A stretch of DNA of 20,569 nt from Prevotella sp. UBA4339 (GCA_002393725.1 DGTJ01000050.1:1-20569), one strand, 5' to 3'; positions 1 through 8,334 are shown, counted from the stretch's first letter. Program-made: numbers and translations. The notes: generated by a model from the sequence alone, not told the origin.

Positions 1-137
1 TATAATATAATTATGATTATATTATATTATTATATATATTTATTATACAATTTATAAATTTACTAATAACTATACTAAATACCTAAAAATGTAATTTTGT
101 AAATATGTAAACTTCACTCTGAGGAGTCAGGGACAAA
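1..137. other. AT-rich intergenic stretch
   Basis: This stretch holds no credible gene. The first 110 bases are almost entirely A and T, far below the GC content of the neighbouring genes. One match to the Bacteroidetes -7 consensus (TAATTTTG, 92-99, plus strand) is present, but nothing codes downstream on that strand before the convergent peptidase gene, so it is not called as a promoter. It may be the upstream flank of a gene outside the window. Confidence 0.6.
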
Positions 138-217
138 GAAATCAAGGGGACAGGTCCATGATTGCAGCGCGGCTGCATATCACGCGACCTGTCCCCTTGA
201 TTTCTCCCTTGATTTCT
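138..217. repeat. Palindromic repeat element, copy A (intergenic)
   Basis: A perfect 19-bp inverted repeat, GAAATCAAGGGGACAGGTC (138-156) and its complement (186-204), flanks a 29-nt centre. The centre folds further: TGAT/ATCA (159-162/179-182) and TGCAGC-gcg-GCTGCA (163-177). The right arm end is tandemly duplicated: the 12-mer CCCTTGATTTCT occurs at 194-205 and again at 206-217. The arms differ by one base (GAAATC versus GGAATC) from the two copies inside anti-sigma genes at 14530 and 18877, and the centre is unrelated to theirs. It lies just downstream of the terminator of the peptidase gene. REP-like or MITE-like mobility is inferred; no transposase is in the window. Confidence 0.9.
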
Positions 218-226
218 TGAAAACGA

Positions 227-258
227 AAGAGGGTGTGCCTATTTTGACACACCCTCTT
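227..258 (-). terminator. Rho-independent terminator of the S9 peptidase gene
   Basis: An 11-bp perfect stem (227-237 with 248-258; core AGAGGGTGTG/CACACCCTCT) with a 10-nt loop starts four bases after the peptidase stop codon. On the minus strand it is followed by TCGTTTTC, a moderate T-rich tail. Confidence 0.8.
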
Positions 259-261
259 CTT

Positions 262-2706
262 TTATAGATGCTTCTTAGGATAAAGAGCATCCCACCATGT
301 AGGATCATCCTTCAGCCACTTTGCAAACCAAGCCATCTGCGTGGCCAGCCACTTCTCTTTCTTTCCGTATTCAAGGATATGATGGTTTTCGCCTTCCACC
401 TCTACGAGAGCCACCTCGCGCCCTAACAGTTTCAAGGCCGTAAACATCTGCAGACTCTCAACCAAAGGCACATTGGTATCTGCATTTCCGTGGAGCAGAA
501 GCAGAGGAGTATGTATCTTGTCGGCATTGAAGAGAGGAGACTGGTCGACATACAAGTCGCGATGACTCCAGGGATAGCTGTTGGCCATACTAACCTCACT
601 GTAGTTATATCCCCAATAGCCAACACCCCAATAGCTGGTGTGATTGGTGATGCCTGCATGTGAAACAGCAGCAGCAAATATGTCTGTTTTTGTCTGCAAG
701 TACTGTGTCATGAATCCCCCGTAGCTGGCACCCATGCAACCTATTTTCTTCGGGTTGATGAACGAATGCTCTGCGCATATCTGCTTTACCCCTTCGATGA
801 TATCCTCTGCAGGCCCGTGTCCGGCAGTATTCACATGGCGCGAAGCCCACTCCTGTCCAAAGCCTGTTGCCCCACTGGGTTCTATGATGTATGCCACATA
901 GCCCAGAGAGTTCCAGTACTGAGGAGCATACGGCGACTCGAAATATCTGCTTACGGGCGAACAGCCGCCATAATAATACACTATCATCGGATACTTCTTT
1001 GAAGCATCGAAGTCTTTAGGCAGATAGATTCGTCCGTTGACATTATCTCCTCTGGAATTTGTAAAGTTCCAGTCCTCGCATGTCCCGATTTCAGCATCTC
1101 CAAGGGCGGTATTACCATCAAAGAATCTGATGTTCTTGCTTTTCCTGATATTACGGAAGTCCAGGACGTAGGCAGATGCCGGAGCCATTGTTTCATAAGA
1201 GATGTAAGAGATAAAAGGTGCTCCTGACGACTTGTCAAAACGATACACGTAATCACCATTTGCCGCAAGTTTGGTAATGTTTCCTTTCTTAGGATCAAGC
1301 ATATAGAGATTCACGTAGGAGCGATCCTCAGCAGTGAAATACACCATACCGTCGGCAGCACACCAGTAGGGAGCACCGTCGAGAGAAGGGTCGAAGTCTT
1401 TCGTCAACGGAGTAACCTTCTTCGATGCCAAGTCATAAAGGAAGAGTTCATTCTCTGTCATGCTGGGTGTCACGTCGGCAGGCAGCTGGCATCCGATGCG
1501 GTCAAACGCCTCAGGAGTACCCATGAAGACTATCTGACTGGCATCAGGAGAGAAAGAGGCAGCCTCGAGGAACTCCGCTCCGACAAGTACAGTATCCATC
1601 TTCAAAGTACGTACATCCATAATCATAATGTCCTGGACAGTAGTAGGACGCTTGGTGAGACGGGAACGAGCCGAGGCGAGCAGCAGTTTGGTGCCATCGG
1701 GTGATATGTCTTCAAGGAACTCTCCTTTTGAGCCAAACGTGATACGCTGGGTAATACCCGTATTGATATCGTATTTTGCAAGATAGCCCCTGTCACGCCA
1801 ACCAGGCTGACGGTCATCCATCTCAACAACTTCAAACACATCCTTATCCTCTTTAGGCCCCTCATCCTCTGCACTTACAATAAGATAGTCTTCTGTAGGC
1901 GACAGCACATAATCGCCATCGGGTATGTCATAGGCAAAGAGTGTGCGTAAGCCAGTACGTGGCTCCACCTTATATAATACGCGTTTGTCACCTTCCTTCT
2001 CTTCCTCAATCCAGGCTATGCTCTTCGGCATCCAGTTGGGAAAGCTTTTGGGATATGATACCAGGCGCTGAGTCTTTGTTTCGCGAAGTTCATATTCCCA
2101 ACGGCTCTTTCCTCCTCTGTCAACAGTCTGATAGGCAATGCTGGTAAACTGTCCGTCAGCAGAGAGTGAGATTCTTCGCACCCGCTTTCCATCAGTCAGG
2201 TCGTGAACCATATAAGGATGATTCTTGCCGAGGGTGTAGGGCACTGGCTTTTGTGCATCTATGCAAACCTTTATCGAGTCAGTATCCTTTGGCTCTGCAA
2301 GATAGCGCAAGGTGAAAGTATGATGCTCTGGGGCGAGACCGAGCTCTTCACCAGCCTCAACACCGTCTATATAGAGCTTGTAGTTCTTCGGGCCCCTCAC
2401 ATTGATCTTTCCTTTCAGGTAGTCACTGTTGTTGACATAGAACGACAACAGTCCCACGCTCTTCTGCTGTTCGAGCGAAGGCAGCACCTCGCCGCTGAAC
2501 TTACCAGTCACGGGAGATGTAAGCGATATTGCTCCCATCAGCGACTTGTCATCAAACTTTTTACCTTTCACGTCTACTGTGTCAAAAGCCTGTGGCACAT
2601 GCACAGCATAAGGACCAGACAGATTAAACTCACGGATTTCCGTTTTCACTTGTGCCGCTGCTCCAAGAGCAAACACCAGCAACGGCAATGTCATCAATCG
2701 TTTCAT
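262..2706 (-). CDS. S9 family serine peptidase (DPP-IV/prolyl oligopeptidase-like)
   Basis: An exported serine peptidase of 814 aa that probably cleaves di- or tripeptides or X-Pro bonds from peptides in the periplasm. A signal peptide covers residues 1-19 (MKRLMTLPLLVFALGAAAQ). About residues 160-530 look like a beta-propeller, with repeated strands such as LSADGQFTSIAY and ISPDGTKLLLA. The C-terminal alpha/beta-hydrolase domain (about 545-800) has the nucleophile motif GASYGG (Ser661), the acid in HGNADTNVP (Asp743) and the base in GENHH (His775). All three catalytic residues are therefore present. Length and layout fit Bacteroidetes S9 peptidases. Exact specificity cannot be read from sequence. 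The start is supported by the signal peptide and by a TATCTTTG promoter element 29-36 bases upstream. The gene is monocistronic, with its own terminator, and divergent from the CotH gene. Confidence 0.93.
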   Translation of the reverse strand: MKRLMTLPLLVFALGAAAQVKTEIREFNLSGPYAVHVPQAFDTVDVKGKKFDDKSLMGAISLTSPVTGKFSGEVLPSLEQQKSVGLLSFYVNNSDYLKGKINVRGPKNYKLYIDGVEAGEELGLAPEHHTFTLRYLAEPKDTDSIKVCIDAQKPVPYTLGKNHPYMVHDLTDGKRVRRISLSADGQFTSIAYQTVDRGGKSRWEYELRETKTQRLVSYPKSFPNWMPKSIAWIEEEKEGDKRVLYKVEPRTGLRTLFAYDIPDGDYVLSPTEDYLIVSAEDEGPKEDKDVFEVVEMDDRQPGWRDRGYLAKYDINTGITQRITFGSKGEFLEDISPDGTKLLLASARSRLTKRPTTVQDIMIMDVRTLKMDTVLVGAEFLEAASFSPDASQIVFMGTPEAFDRIGCQLPADVTPSMTENELFLYDLASKKVTPLTKDFDPSLDGAPYWCAADGMVYFTAEDRSYVNLYMLDPKKGNITKLAANGDYVYRFDKSSGAPFISYISYETMAPASAYVLDFRNIRKSKNIRFFDGNTALGDAEIGTCEDWNFTNSRGDNVNGRIYLPKDFDASKKYPMIVYYYGGCSPVSRYFESPYAPQYWNSLGYVAYIIEPSGATGFGQEWASRHVNTAGHGPAEDIIEGVKQICAEHSFINPKKIGCMGASYGGFMTQYLQTKTDIFAAAVSHAGITNHTSYWGVGYWGYNYSEVSMANSYPWSHRDLYVDQSPLFNADKIHTPLLLLHGNADTNVPLVESLQMFTALKLLGREVALVEVEGENHHILEYGKKEKWLATQMAWFAKWLKDDPTWWDALYPKKHL

Positions 2707-2734
2707 ATTTTTTCTTATTTGTTACATTTGGCGG

Positions 2735-2742
2735 CAAAGATA
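2735..2742 (-). promoter_or_regulatory. -7 promoter element of the S9 peptidase gene
   Basis: On the minus strand this reads TATCTTTG, matching the Bacteroidetes TAnnTTTG consensus, and lies 29-36 bases before the start codon. No clear TTTG partner is visible at the expected distance. Confidence 0.6.
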
Positions 2743-2785
2743 CAAAATAATTCAGAATGATATATGGAGAAATGAGAATTATTTA

Positions 2786-2793
2786 TAACTTTG
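2786..2793 (+). promoter_or_regulatory. -7 promoter element of the CotH-family gene
   Basis: TAACTTTG matches TAnnTTTG and ends 25 bases before the ATG. It diverges from the peptidase promoter 43 bp away, so the two genes share a compact intergenic control region. No convincing -33 box was found. Confidence 0.6.
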
Positions 2794-2818
2794 CGCCGAA
2801 ATCAGAATTAAAACCATT

Positions 2819-5194
2819 ATGAACAACTTGAAGAAATCACTTTTATTGTCTTTTCTGCTTACCGCAGCAAGTATAAACGCCGTCGCTGATGACACCGACC
2901 GGAACGGGAAACTCATTATAAACGAAATCATGCAGTCGAATATCGATTGCATCATGGACGACCTCAACGATTTCCCTGACTCATGGGTAGAATTATACAA
3001 CCCTGGAGATGCAGCTGTCTCCCTCGCTGACTATTCCATCGGAACAAAGACCAAAGCCAGCAAGGCATATAAGCTGCCTAACAGACATGTCGCTCCAAAG
3101 GGCTATATCCTGATCTATTGCGACAAGGTCGAGAAGGACCTTCATACCGATTTCCGTCTGGAGTCAGGCAAGGGATGCGTATTGTATCTCTTCAAGGGTG
3201 ATGAGATAGTAGACTGTCTGCCTGAGGAACTGAAGAAGCAGCCAGCCCCGAATATCGCCTATGGCCGCGAGACCGACGGTAGCGACAAGTGGGGTTATCA
3301 GCTCACCCCTACCCCAGGCAAGAGCAACTGCGGTGAGACAGTAGGCAACAAGCAGATACTGGGTGAACCTGTATTCAGCGAGAAAGGCCGTGTAGTATCA
3401 GGCAGTCTTAACGTCAAACTAAACCTAAGCCTTCCCGAAGGGTGCCCTGAAGGAACAGAGATATACTACACCCTCAATGGAGAGGAGCCCACAAAAGAAA
3501 GCTACAGATACAAGAGAACCATCAACATCACCAAATCGACCGTAGTCCTGGCCAAGCTGTTCTGCGACGGATGGCTCTCTCCTCGTGCCACAGCACAGTC
3601 GTACATCTCTCATGGACGTGACATCACACTGCCCGTCATCTCAATAGCCATCAAGGATGCATATCTCAACGACCCGAAGACAGGCATATATGCCAACAAT
3701 GACGGCGACAAGAAGAAGAACGACTGGCGCCGCCCTATAAACATCGAATTCTTCTTCGATGCCGACAAGCCAAGCGACATCAATCAGCTCTGCGAGACCC
3801 GAGTGGCAGGAGGAGCCACGCGAGGGGCACCACTGAAGACACTTGCCGTATATGCCAACAAGCGCTTCGGCACAAAGCGACTGGAGTACGAATTCTTCCC
3901 AGAAGACAGACCCGGACAGACAGACTTCAAGTCGCTGATGCTGCGCAATGCCGGCAACGACTTCGACTATCTATACATGCGCGATGCTATCATCCAGCGC
4001 AATGCAGCAAGGCACATCGACCTCGACTGGCAGGCATACCGGCCGGCTATAGTCTACATCAACGGCACATACCGGGGCATGCTCAACATACGTGAGCGCA
4101 GCAATGAGGACAATATCTACACCAACCACGACGGGCTGGAAGATCTTGACATGCTGGAGAACTGGGAAGAACTGAAGGAAGGGTCGTGGGACAATTTTGA
4201 AAAATTCAAGGCTTTCTACAATGAGAAAGGCCATACGCTGGAAGAATACGAGCAGTGGATGGATGTCAATGAATTCCTGAACCTCATGATAGTAAACCTC
4301 TATCACGTGAATCTCGACTTCCCTGGCAATAATATCGTAATGTGGCGCCCTATAGCCGAAGGCGGCAAGTGGCGCTGGATAATGAAGGATACAGACTTCG
4401 GACTGGGACTATACGGCCGGCCTTACAACTATGAGATATTCAAATGGCTCTATAACCCGAATTTCGACATGAGCAATGCCTGGGCAAACAGAGCTGAGCA
4501 CACCGTCTTGTTCCGCAATATGATGGAAAACCAAGACATAAAAAAGATGTTCATTGACCGCTGCCTTATCTATACAGGCGATTTCCTTAACTCAAAGGGC
4601 ATACGCGAGACTTGGGATCCTATGTATGAAGTGATCAAATATGAGTATCCCAAGCACAGAGCCCTCTTCAATGCCTGGTGGCCCAATTATAGCGATGAAT
4701 TAAAAAATGCCAGAAACTGGGTCAGCCAGCGTGACAAGTATTTCATCAACCAGCTCTGTTCCTATTACAATCTCGGCACTCCCGTATCACTTACGGTCAG
4801 ACAATCCACAAACGATGCAGACAAGGCAAGCATCCGATTCAATGGCCATCGCCTCTCCAAAGGCACTTTCGAAGGGAAATTCCTTGTAGGCAGAGACATC
4901 ATACTTGAGGGAGAAGAAGTAAACGGCAAGACTGTCAACGGATGGAAAGTCATCGCAAACGGCTCGATACAGGAATACCAAGGCTCAAGACTTGAGATAA
5001 AAATGCCTCAAGGCAATAGTGTCAACATCATCGCCAACACAGGAACAGAATCCGGCATCAATGATGTCCGCACTACCGGCACTATCGACAATGCCATATA
5101 CGACCTCAAAGGACGTAAGATAAGCCCGACATCTGTCGACGACCTGCCAAAGGGAATATATATTATAGGTGGCAAAAAGATAGTAAAGCAGTGA
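2819..5194 (+). CDS. Secreted CotH-kinase family protein with lamin-tail domain
   Basis: An exported 791-aa multidomain protein. Signal peptide about 1-23. A lamin-tail-like domain follows (about 30-165; IINEIMQSN, WVELYNPG, LADYSIG). A chitobiase/FN3-like beta domain comes next (about 185-265; GTEIYYTLNGEEP). The CotH domain (about 270-640) contains GGATRGAPLK (331-340), the YINGTYRGMLNIRE strand and the KDTDFGLG motif (523-530), the acidic motif typical of CotH kinases. The tail (about 757-791; IYDLKGRK, LPKGIYIIGGKK) resembles the C-terminal sorting tails common in Prevotella, suggesting export to the cell surface. In Bacillus, CotH phosphorylates spore-coat proteins; in non-sporing Bacteroidetes the substrate is unknown, so a surface-protein kinase role is inference. 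No terminator is obvious before gdhA. Confidence 0.88.
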   Translation: MNNLKKSLLLSFLLTAASINAVADDTDRNGKLIINEIMQSNIDCIMDDLNDFPDSWVELYNPGDAAVSLADYSIGTKTKASKAYKLPNRHVAPKGYILIYCDKVEKDLHTDFRLESGKGCVLYLFKGDEIVDCLPEELKKQPAPNIAYGRETDGSDKWGYQLTPTPGKSNCGETVGNKQILGEPVFSEKGRVVSGSLNVKLNLSLPEGCPEGTEIYYTLNGEEPTKESYRYKRTINITKSTVVLAKLFCDGWLSPRATAQSYISHGRDITLPVISIAIKDAYLNDPKTGIYANNDGDKKKNDWRRPINIEFFFDADKPSDINQLCETRVAGGATRGAPLKTLAVYANKRFGTKRLEYEFFPEDRPGQTDFKSLMLRNAGNDFDYLYMRDAIIQRNAARHIDLDWQAYRPAIVYINGTYRGMLNIRERSNEDNIYTNHDGLEDLDMLENWEELKEGSWDNFEKFKAFYNEKGHTLEEYEQWMDVNEFLNLMIVNLYHVNLDFPGNNIVMWRPIAEGGKWRWIMKDTDFGLGLYGRPYNYEIFKWLYNPNFDMSNAWANRAEHTVLFRNMMENQDIKKMFIDRCLIYTGDFLNSKGIRETWDPMYEVIKYEYPKHRALFNAWWPNYSDELKNARNWVSQRDKYFINQLCSYYNLGTPVSLTVRQSTNDADKASIRFNGHRLSKGTFEGKFLVGRDIILEGEEVNGKTVNGWKVIANGSIQEYQGSRLEIKMPQGNSVNIIANTGTESGINDVRTTGTIDNAIYDLKGRKISPTSVDDLPKGIYIIGGKKIVKQ

Positions 5195-5241
5195 TAATTT
5201 AACAAAATGTAACTTTATTAGAAAAATATTCGCGGAAATGC

Positions 5242-5272
5242 TTGGAGGGAATTGAAAATTTTCCTATATTTG
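5242..5272 (+). promoter_or_regulatory. Promoter of gdhA
   Basis: TTG (5242-5244), 20 bp, then TATATTTG (5265-5272) fits the Bacteroidetes sigma-ABfr promoter. Transcription would start near 5280, giving a leader of about 90 nt. The TTG of the -33 box can be mis-called as a start codon for a longer gdhA ORF. Confidence 0.75.
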
Positions 5273-5290
5273 CAGCATTAAAAGTAACAT

Positions 5291-5327
5291 ATTGCACGCT
5301 CGCCCCCCAAAAAGGGGCGCTTGCAAT
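5291..5327 (+). promoter_or_regulatory. Stem-loop in the gdhA leader
   Basis: An outer stem ATTGCA/TGCAAT (5291-5296/5322-5327) and an inner stem CGCCCC/GGGGCG (5301-5306/5314-5319) enclose the loop ccaaaaa, with a small internal loop between them. It sits in the 5' leader, 44 nt before the ATG, and has no U-tract, so it is not a terminator. It is a GC-rich island in an AT-rich leader. A role in mRNA stability or translational control is a guess. Confidence 0.6.
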
Positions 5328-5370
5328 AAACAAGAACTTAAAACATTTTTCTAAAAAACAAAACAACACT

Positions 5371-6708
5371 ATGGAAGTTGAGAAAATCATGCAAGGTCTG
5401 GAACGTAAACACCCAGGCGAAGTAGAATTCCTTCAGGCAGTCCGCGAAGTACTGGAGTCAATCAAAGACGTATACAACCAGCACCCCGAGTTTGAAAAAG
5501 CAAAGATAGTAGAGCGCATTGTAGAACCAGAACGCATCATCACATTCCGTGTGCCCTGGGTAGACGACAAGGGCGAGGTACAGGTGAACATAGGCTACCG
5601 GGTACAGTTCAACAGTGCCATTGGTCCTTACAAGGGCGGTCTGCGTTTCCACCCGTCAGTAAATCTGAGCATTTTGAAGTTCCTCGGTTTCGAGCAGACA
5701 TTCAAGAACGCCCTCACCACCCTGCCAATGGGCGGCGGCAAGGGAGGTTCTGACTTTGCCCCACGTGGAAAGAGCGATGCTGAGATAATGCGCTTCTGCC
5801 AGGCTTTCATGACAGAACTGTATAAGGTGATCGGTCCCGACATGGACGTTCCTGCAGGTGACATCGGTGTCGGCGGACGTGAGATCGGCTATCTCTTCGG
5901 TATGTATAAGAAGCTCACCAGCCAGTTCCACGGTGCTACCCTCACAGGTAAGGGCATAGAATGGGGAGGCTCCATCCTCCGTCCTGAGGCTACAGGATTC
6001 GGAGCACTGTACTTTGTTCACCACATGATGGAGACTCACGGACTTGACATCAAGGGCAAGACCGTAGCTCTCTCAGGCTTCGGCAACGTGGCATGGGGTG
6101 CAGCAAAGAAGGCCACTGAGCTTGGCGCAAAGGTTATTACCATCTCAGGTCCTGACGGATACATCTACGACCCTGCAGGCCTTGATGCAGAGAAGATTGA
6201 GTATATGCTTGAGCTTCGTGCCAGCGGCAACGATATCTGCGAGCCTTACGCTCAGGAGTTCCCTGGAAGCCAGTTCTTTGCAGGCAAGAAGCCTTGGGAG
6301 CAGAAAGCCGACATCTATCTGCCTTGCGCTACCCAGAACGAGCTCAACGGCGAGGATGCAGACAAGATTCTGGCTCAGAAGCCTCTGTGCGTAGCTGAGG
6401 TATCCAACATGGGATGCACAGCCGAGGCTGTCAACAAGTTTATCGCTGCAGGACAGCTCTTCGCTCCCGGCAAGGCTGTCAATGCCGGTGGCGTGGCTAC
6501 ATCAGGTCTTGAGATGACCCAGAACTCCATGCGCATGTCATGGACTGCGGAAGAGGTAGACCAGCGATTGCACCAGATCATGGCAGGCATCCATGAGCAG
6601 TGCGTCAAGTACGGCAAGGAGGATGGATATATCAACTACGTTAAGGGTGCCAATGTGGCCGGATTCATGAAGGTTGCAAAAGCCATGCTCGCACAAGGTA
6701 TCGTATAA
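5371..6708 (+). CDS. gdhA: Glutamate dehydrogenase, NAD(P)-dependent
   Basis: Interconverts 2-oxoglutarate plus ammonia and glutamate in the cytoplasm; in gut and rumen Prevotella-type bacteria it is a main ammonia-assimilating enzyme. The 445-aa protein has the usual length of hexameric small-type GDHs. Visible signatures are PYKGGLRF with substrate-binding Lys88, LPMGGGKGG with catalytic Lys124, PAGDIGVGGRE with Asp164, and the Rossmann motif GFGNVAWGAA (236-245). ATG at 5371 is chosen because it gives the family length and lies after the promoter and leader; the reading frame stays open upstream to a TTG at 5242, but that lies in the -33 box. The segment ITISGPDGYIYDP after the second Rossmann strand resembles clostridial NAD-type enzymes as well as Bacteroidales NADP-type ones, so cofactor preference is left open. 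Confidence 0.96.
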   Translation: MEVEKIMQGLERKHPGEVEFLQAVREVLESIKDVYNQHPEFEKAKIVERIVEPERIITFRVPWVDDKGEVQVNIGYRVQFNSAIGPYKGGLRFHPSVNLSILKFLGFEQTFKNALTTLPMGGGKGGSDFAPRGKSDAEIMRFCQAFMTELYKVIGPDMDVPAGDIGVGGREIGYLFGMYKKLTSQFHGATLTGKGIEWGGSILRPEATGFGALYFVHHMMETHGLDIKGKTVALSGFGNVAWGAAKKATELGAKVITISGPDGYIYDPAGLDAEKIEYMLELRASGNDICEPYAQEFPGSQFFAGKKPWEQKADIYLPCATQNELNGEDADKILAQKPLCVAEVSNMGCTAEAVNKFIAAGQLFAPGKAVNAGGVATSGLEMTQNSMRMSWTAEEVDQRLHQIMAGIHEQCVKYGKEDGYINYVKGANVAGFMKVAKAMLAQGIV

Positions 6709-6730
6709 TTCTAAATAGAAAAAGAGGAAA

Positions 6731-7465
6731 ATGGAAAGTGGAAAGAGCAGATATCATCTTATCTATATATCAATATTAGTTATTGGTATTCTCTTTCCTC
6801 TTTCCTCTTTTCTTATTCCTGCTTTCTCTCAGGTACAGAGCGGGAAGGCTTCTTTTTATTCCAAGAGACTCACAGGTCGCAAGACAGCCAGTGGTGAACG
6901 TTTGCATCACGACTCTCTGACTTGTGCCCATCGTACATACCCCTTCGGCACAATCCTCAGGGTAACGAATCCTGCCAACGGCAAGAATGTGTTAGTCAGG
7001 GTCACCGATCGCGGACCTTATTCCAGAGGCCGTGTCATCGACCTCTCCATACGAGCAGCCCGCGAGATTGGAATCATAGCGCAAGGAATTGCCCCAGTGA
7101 TTGTGGAGAAATACAAAGAAGCGGTCATCCCATTCCGTCCGGAGGACATCCTCGAACTACCCGACTTCGAGATAGGTATCAATGAAGGCTCTCCTACGAT
7201 GCCTGTATGGGTAGCCATGAAGGAATACCGCGACAAGCAGCTGCGCGAACAAAAGGAAAAGGAAAAGGCAGAACTGCATAAGAAGAAAGCATCAGTCCAT
7301 ACAACTGTTCATGCAAAAAACCAAAAGGAGCCCCTGCCTCAGGATTCTGCAAAGGATATCAAAGAAAAGCGACCGATGAAGAAGAATCAAGAAAATACAC
7401 TGGACAAAATCAACAAGTCGCCAAACAGATCGAAGGCATATCTAAAGCGTCAGGGACACAAATAA
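6731..7465 (+). CDS. RlpA-like septal/lytic transglycosylase-type DPBB protein
   Basis: A 244-aa exported protein with a double-psi beta-barrel domain. An N-terminal hydrophobic segment (about 10-33, ending near PAFSQ) is a signal peptide or anchor. The barrel (about 37-125) has GKASFYS, TASGE, CAHRTYPFGT and VRVTDRGPYSRGRVIDLS. His67 and Asp93 match, in motif and 26-residue spacing, the His/Asp pair needed for lytic transglycosylase activity in Pseudomonas RlpA. There is no SPOR domain, which targets classical RlpA to the septum; instead the protein ends in a long, highly charged Lys/Glu-rich tail (about 160-244) that could bind wall polymers. A good purine-rich site (agagga) precedes the ATG, and it follows gdhA by 22 nt without a terminator, so it may be co-transcribed with it. 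Confidence 0.85.
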   Translation: MESGKSRYHLIYISILVIGILFPLSSFLIPAFSQVQSGKASFYSKRLTGRKTASGERLHHDSLTCAHRTYPFGTILRVTNPANGKNVLVRVTDRGPYSRGRVIDLSIRAAREIGIIAQGIAPVIVEKYKEAVIPFRPEDILELPDFEIGINEGSPTMPVWVAMKEYRDKQLREQKEKEKAELHKKKASVHTTVHAKNQKEPLPQDSAKDIKEKRPMKKNQENTLDKINKSPNRSKAYLKRQGHK

Positions 7466-7486
7466 AGGGAGGCTTTACCTCCCTTT
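7464..7486. terminator. Bidirectional terminator between rlpA-like and lipoprotein genes
   Basis: The perfect stem AAAGGGAGG (7464-7472) / CCTCCCTTT (7478-7486) has a 5-nt loop cttta. T-runs follow on both strands, so it can serve both convergent genes. Its left arm overlaps the last two bases of the rlpA-like stop codon. Confidence 0.8.
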
Positions 7487-7488
7487 TA

Positions 7489-8241
7489 CTATCTCTTGCG
7501 AGTCTCTATTCTGAAGTTCCGAGTCTGTGAAGGAATCTCTTTATTTGCCTGAAGCACACCGATACGTATTACAGCTTCACCATCCCTCAGCCCATTGTCA
7601 GCCTTCACTGCTGCAGTATATCTCACGCCCTTTCCCGGGTCAATACTTTCGATAAGTATATTCTCTGAGATGTGGATATGCTTGTTGCCACTCACCTCTG
7701 CCACGGCAGGCTGAATCCGACGTATTGTTCTATCGGAAGTATTGTATATTTCAAATACCATGCGAGCCTCCTCACCACGAATAAGTACGCCATCCCTGCT
7801 GGAATCCAGCAGCCTTGCATTACGTATCTCCAGGCCACCGGTCATATCAGTGACTGAAGAGCCGAAATTCTCATCGAAACCATACAGGCGATCGTCACCG
7901 CTGTTGCTGCTGTCGTATCCGCTGTTGTCCTGATAAGAATAATCACGCTGGCGATTAGTGCTCCGGCGCTGACGGTCCATCTGATAGTCTTCATACTTGC
8001 GCTGCTGGGCCTCGTCAGCAGCCTGCCCTATGGCAGCACCTACAACAGCGCCACCAACCATACCAACAAGAGTACCGACATCACTGCCCCTATGACCGCC
8101 GGCAATGCCTCCTATGGCAGAACCGAGAACAGAACCGAACCATCCGCCTGTAGCAGCGCCCTCAGCGGTATATGTCCCGCAGCTGCTCAGCAGCAGCAGT
8201 GCACCAACTGATATCAATAAAACCTTCTTCATTTTCATCAT
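7489..8241 (-). CDS. Glycine-zipper lipoprotein, function unknown
   Basis: A predicted outer-membrane or periplasmic lipoprotein of 250 aa. The signal peptide ends in the lipobox LSSC, with Cys21 as the lipidated residue. Residues about 29-73 form a Gly-zipper segment (GSVLGSAIGGIAGG and GMVGGAVVGAAIG) that could pack in a membrane or oligomerise. A polar Gln/Arg/Ser/Asp-rich region follows (about 75-125), then a C-terminal beta-rich domain (about 135-250; GGLEIRNARLLDSSRDGVL, ARMVFEIYNTSDRTI) like a small Ig-type fold. The reading frame is open to 8289, but that would place the promoter TATCTTTG (8262-8269) inside the gene; 8241 or the adjacent ATG at 8238 fits better and gives a proper signal peptide. 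I do not recognise a specific function. Confidence 0.8.
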   Translation of the reverse strand: MMKMKKVLLISVGALLLLSSCGTYTAEGAATGGWFGSVLGSAIGGIAGGHRGSDVGTLVGMVGGAVVGAAIGQAADEAQQRKYEDYQMDRQRRSTNRQRDYSYQDNSGYDSSNSGDDRLYGFDENFGSSVTDMTGGLEIRNARLLDSSRDGVLIRGEEARMVFEIYNTSDRTIRRIQPAVAEVSGNKHIHISENILIESIDPGKGVRYTAAVKADNGLRDGEAVIRIGVLQANKEIPSQTRNFRIETRKR

Positions 8242-8261
8242 CTTTTTATTGTTCGACGGTG

Positions 8262-8292
8262 CAAAGATAGGCATTATTTCCATACTCACAAA
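8262..8292 (-). promoter_or_regulatory. Promoter of the glycine-zipper lipoprotein gene
   Basis: On the minus strand TTTG (8292-8289), 19 bp, then TATCTTTG (8269-8262) matches both boxes of the Bacteroidetes consensus. It argues for the translation start at 8241 or 8238 rather than further upstream. Confidence 0.75.
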
Positions 8293-8334
8293 GGGAAAAT
8301 CCCGAAAAGAGATAGGAATTTCCCTAAAAATCAG

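Noticed and set aside
92..99. Plus-strand TAATTTTG in the AT-rich left end
   Set aside because: No gene lies downstream on that strand and the motif is expected by chance in such AT-rich DNA.
5242..5370. Extended gdhA reading frame starting at TTG 5242
   Set aside because: The TTG is the -33 box and the extension covers the -7 box and leader hairpin; ATG 5371 gives the family length of 445 aa.
8242..8289. Upstream start for the glycine-zipper lipoprotein
   Set aside because: It would put the promoter inside the gene and add a polar extension before the lipoprotein signal.
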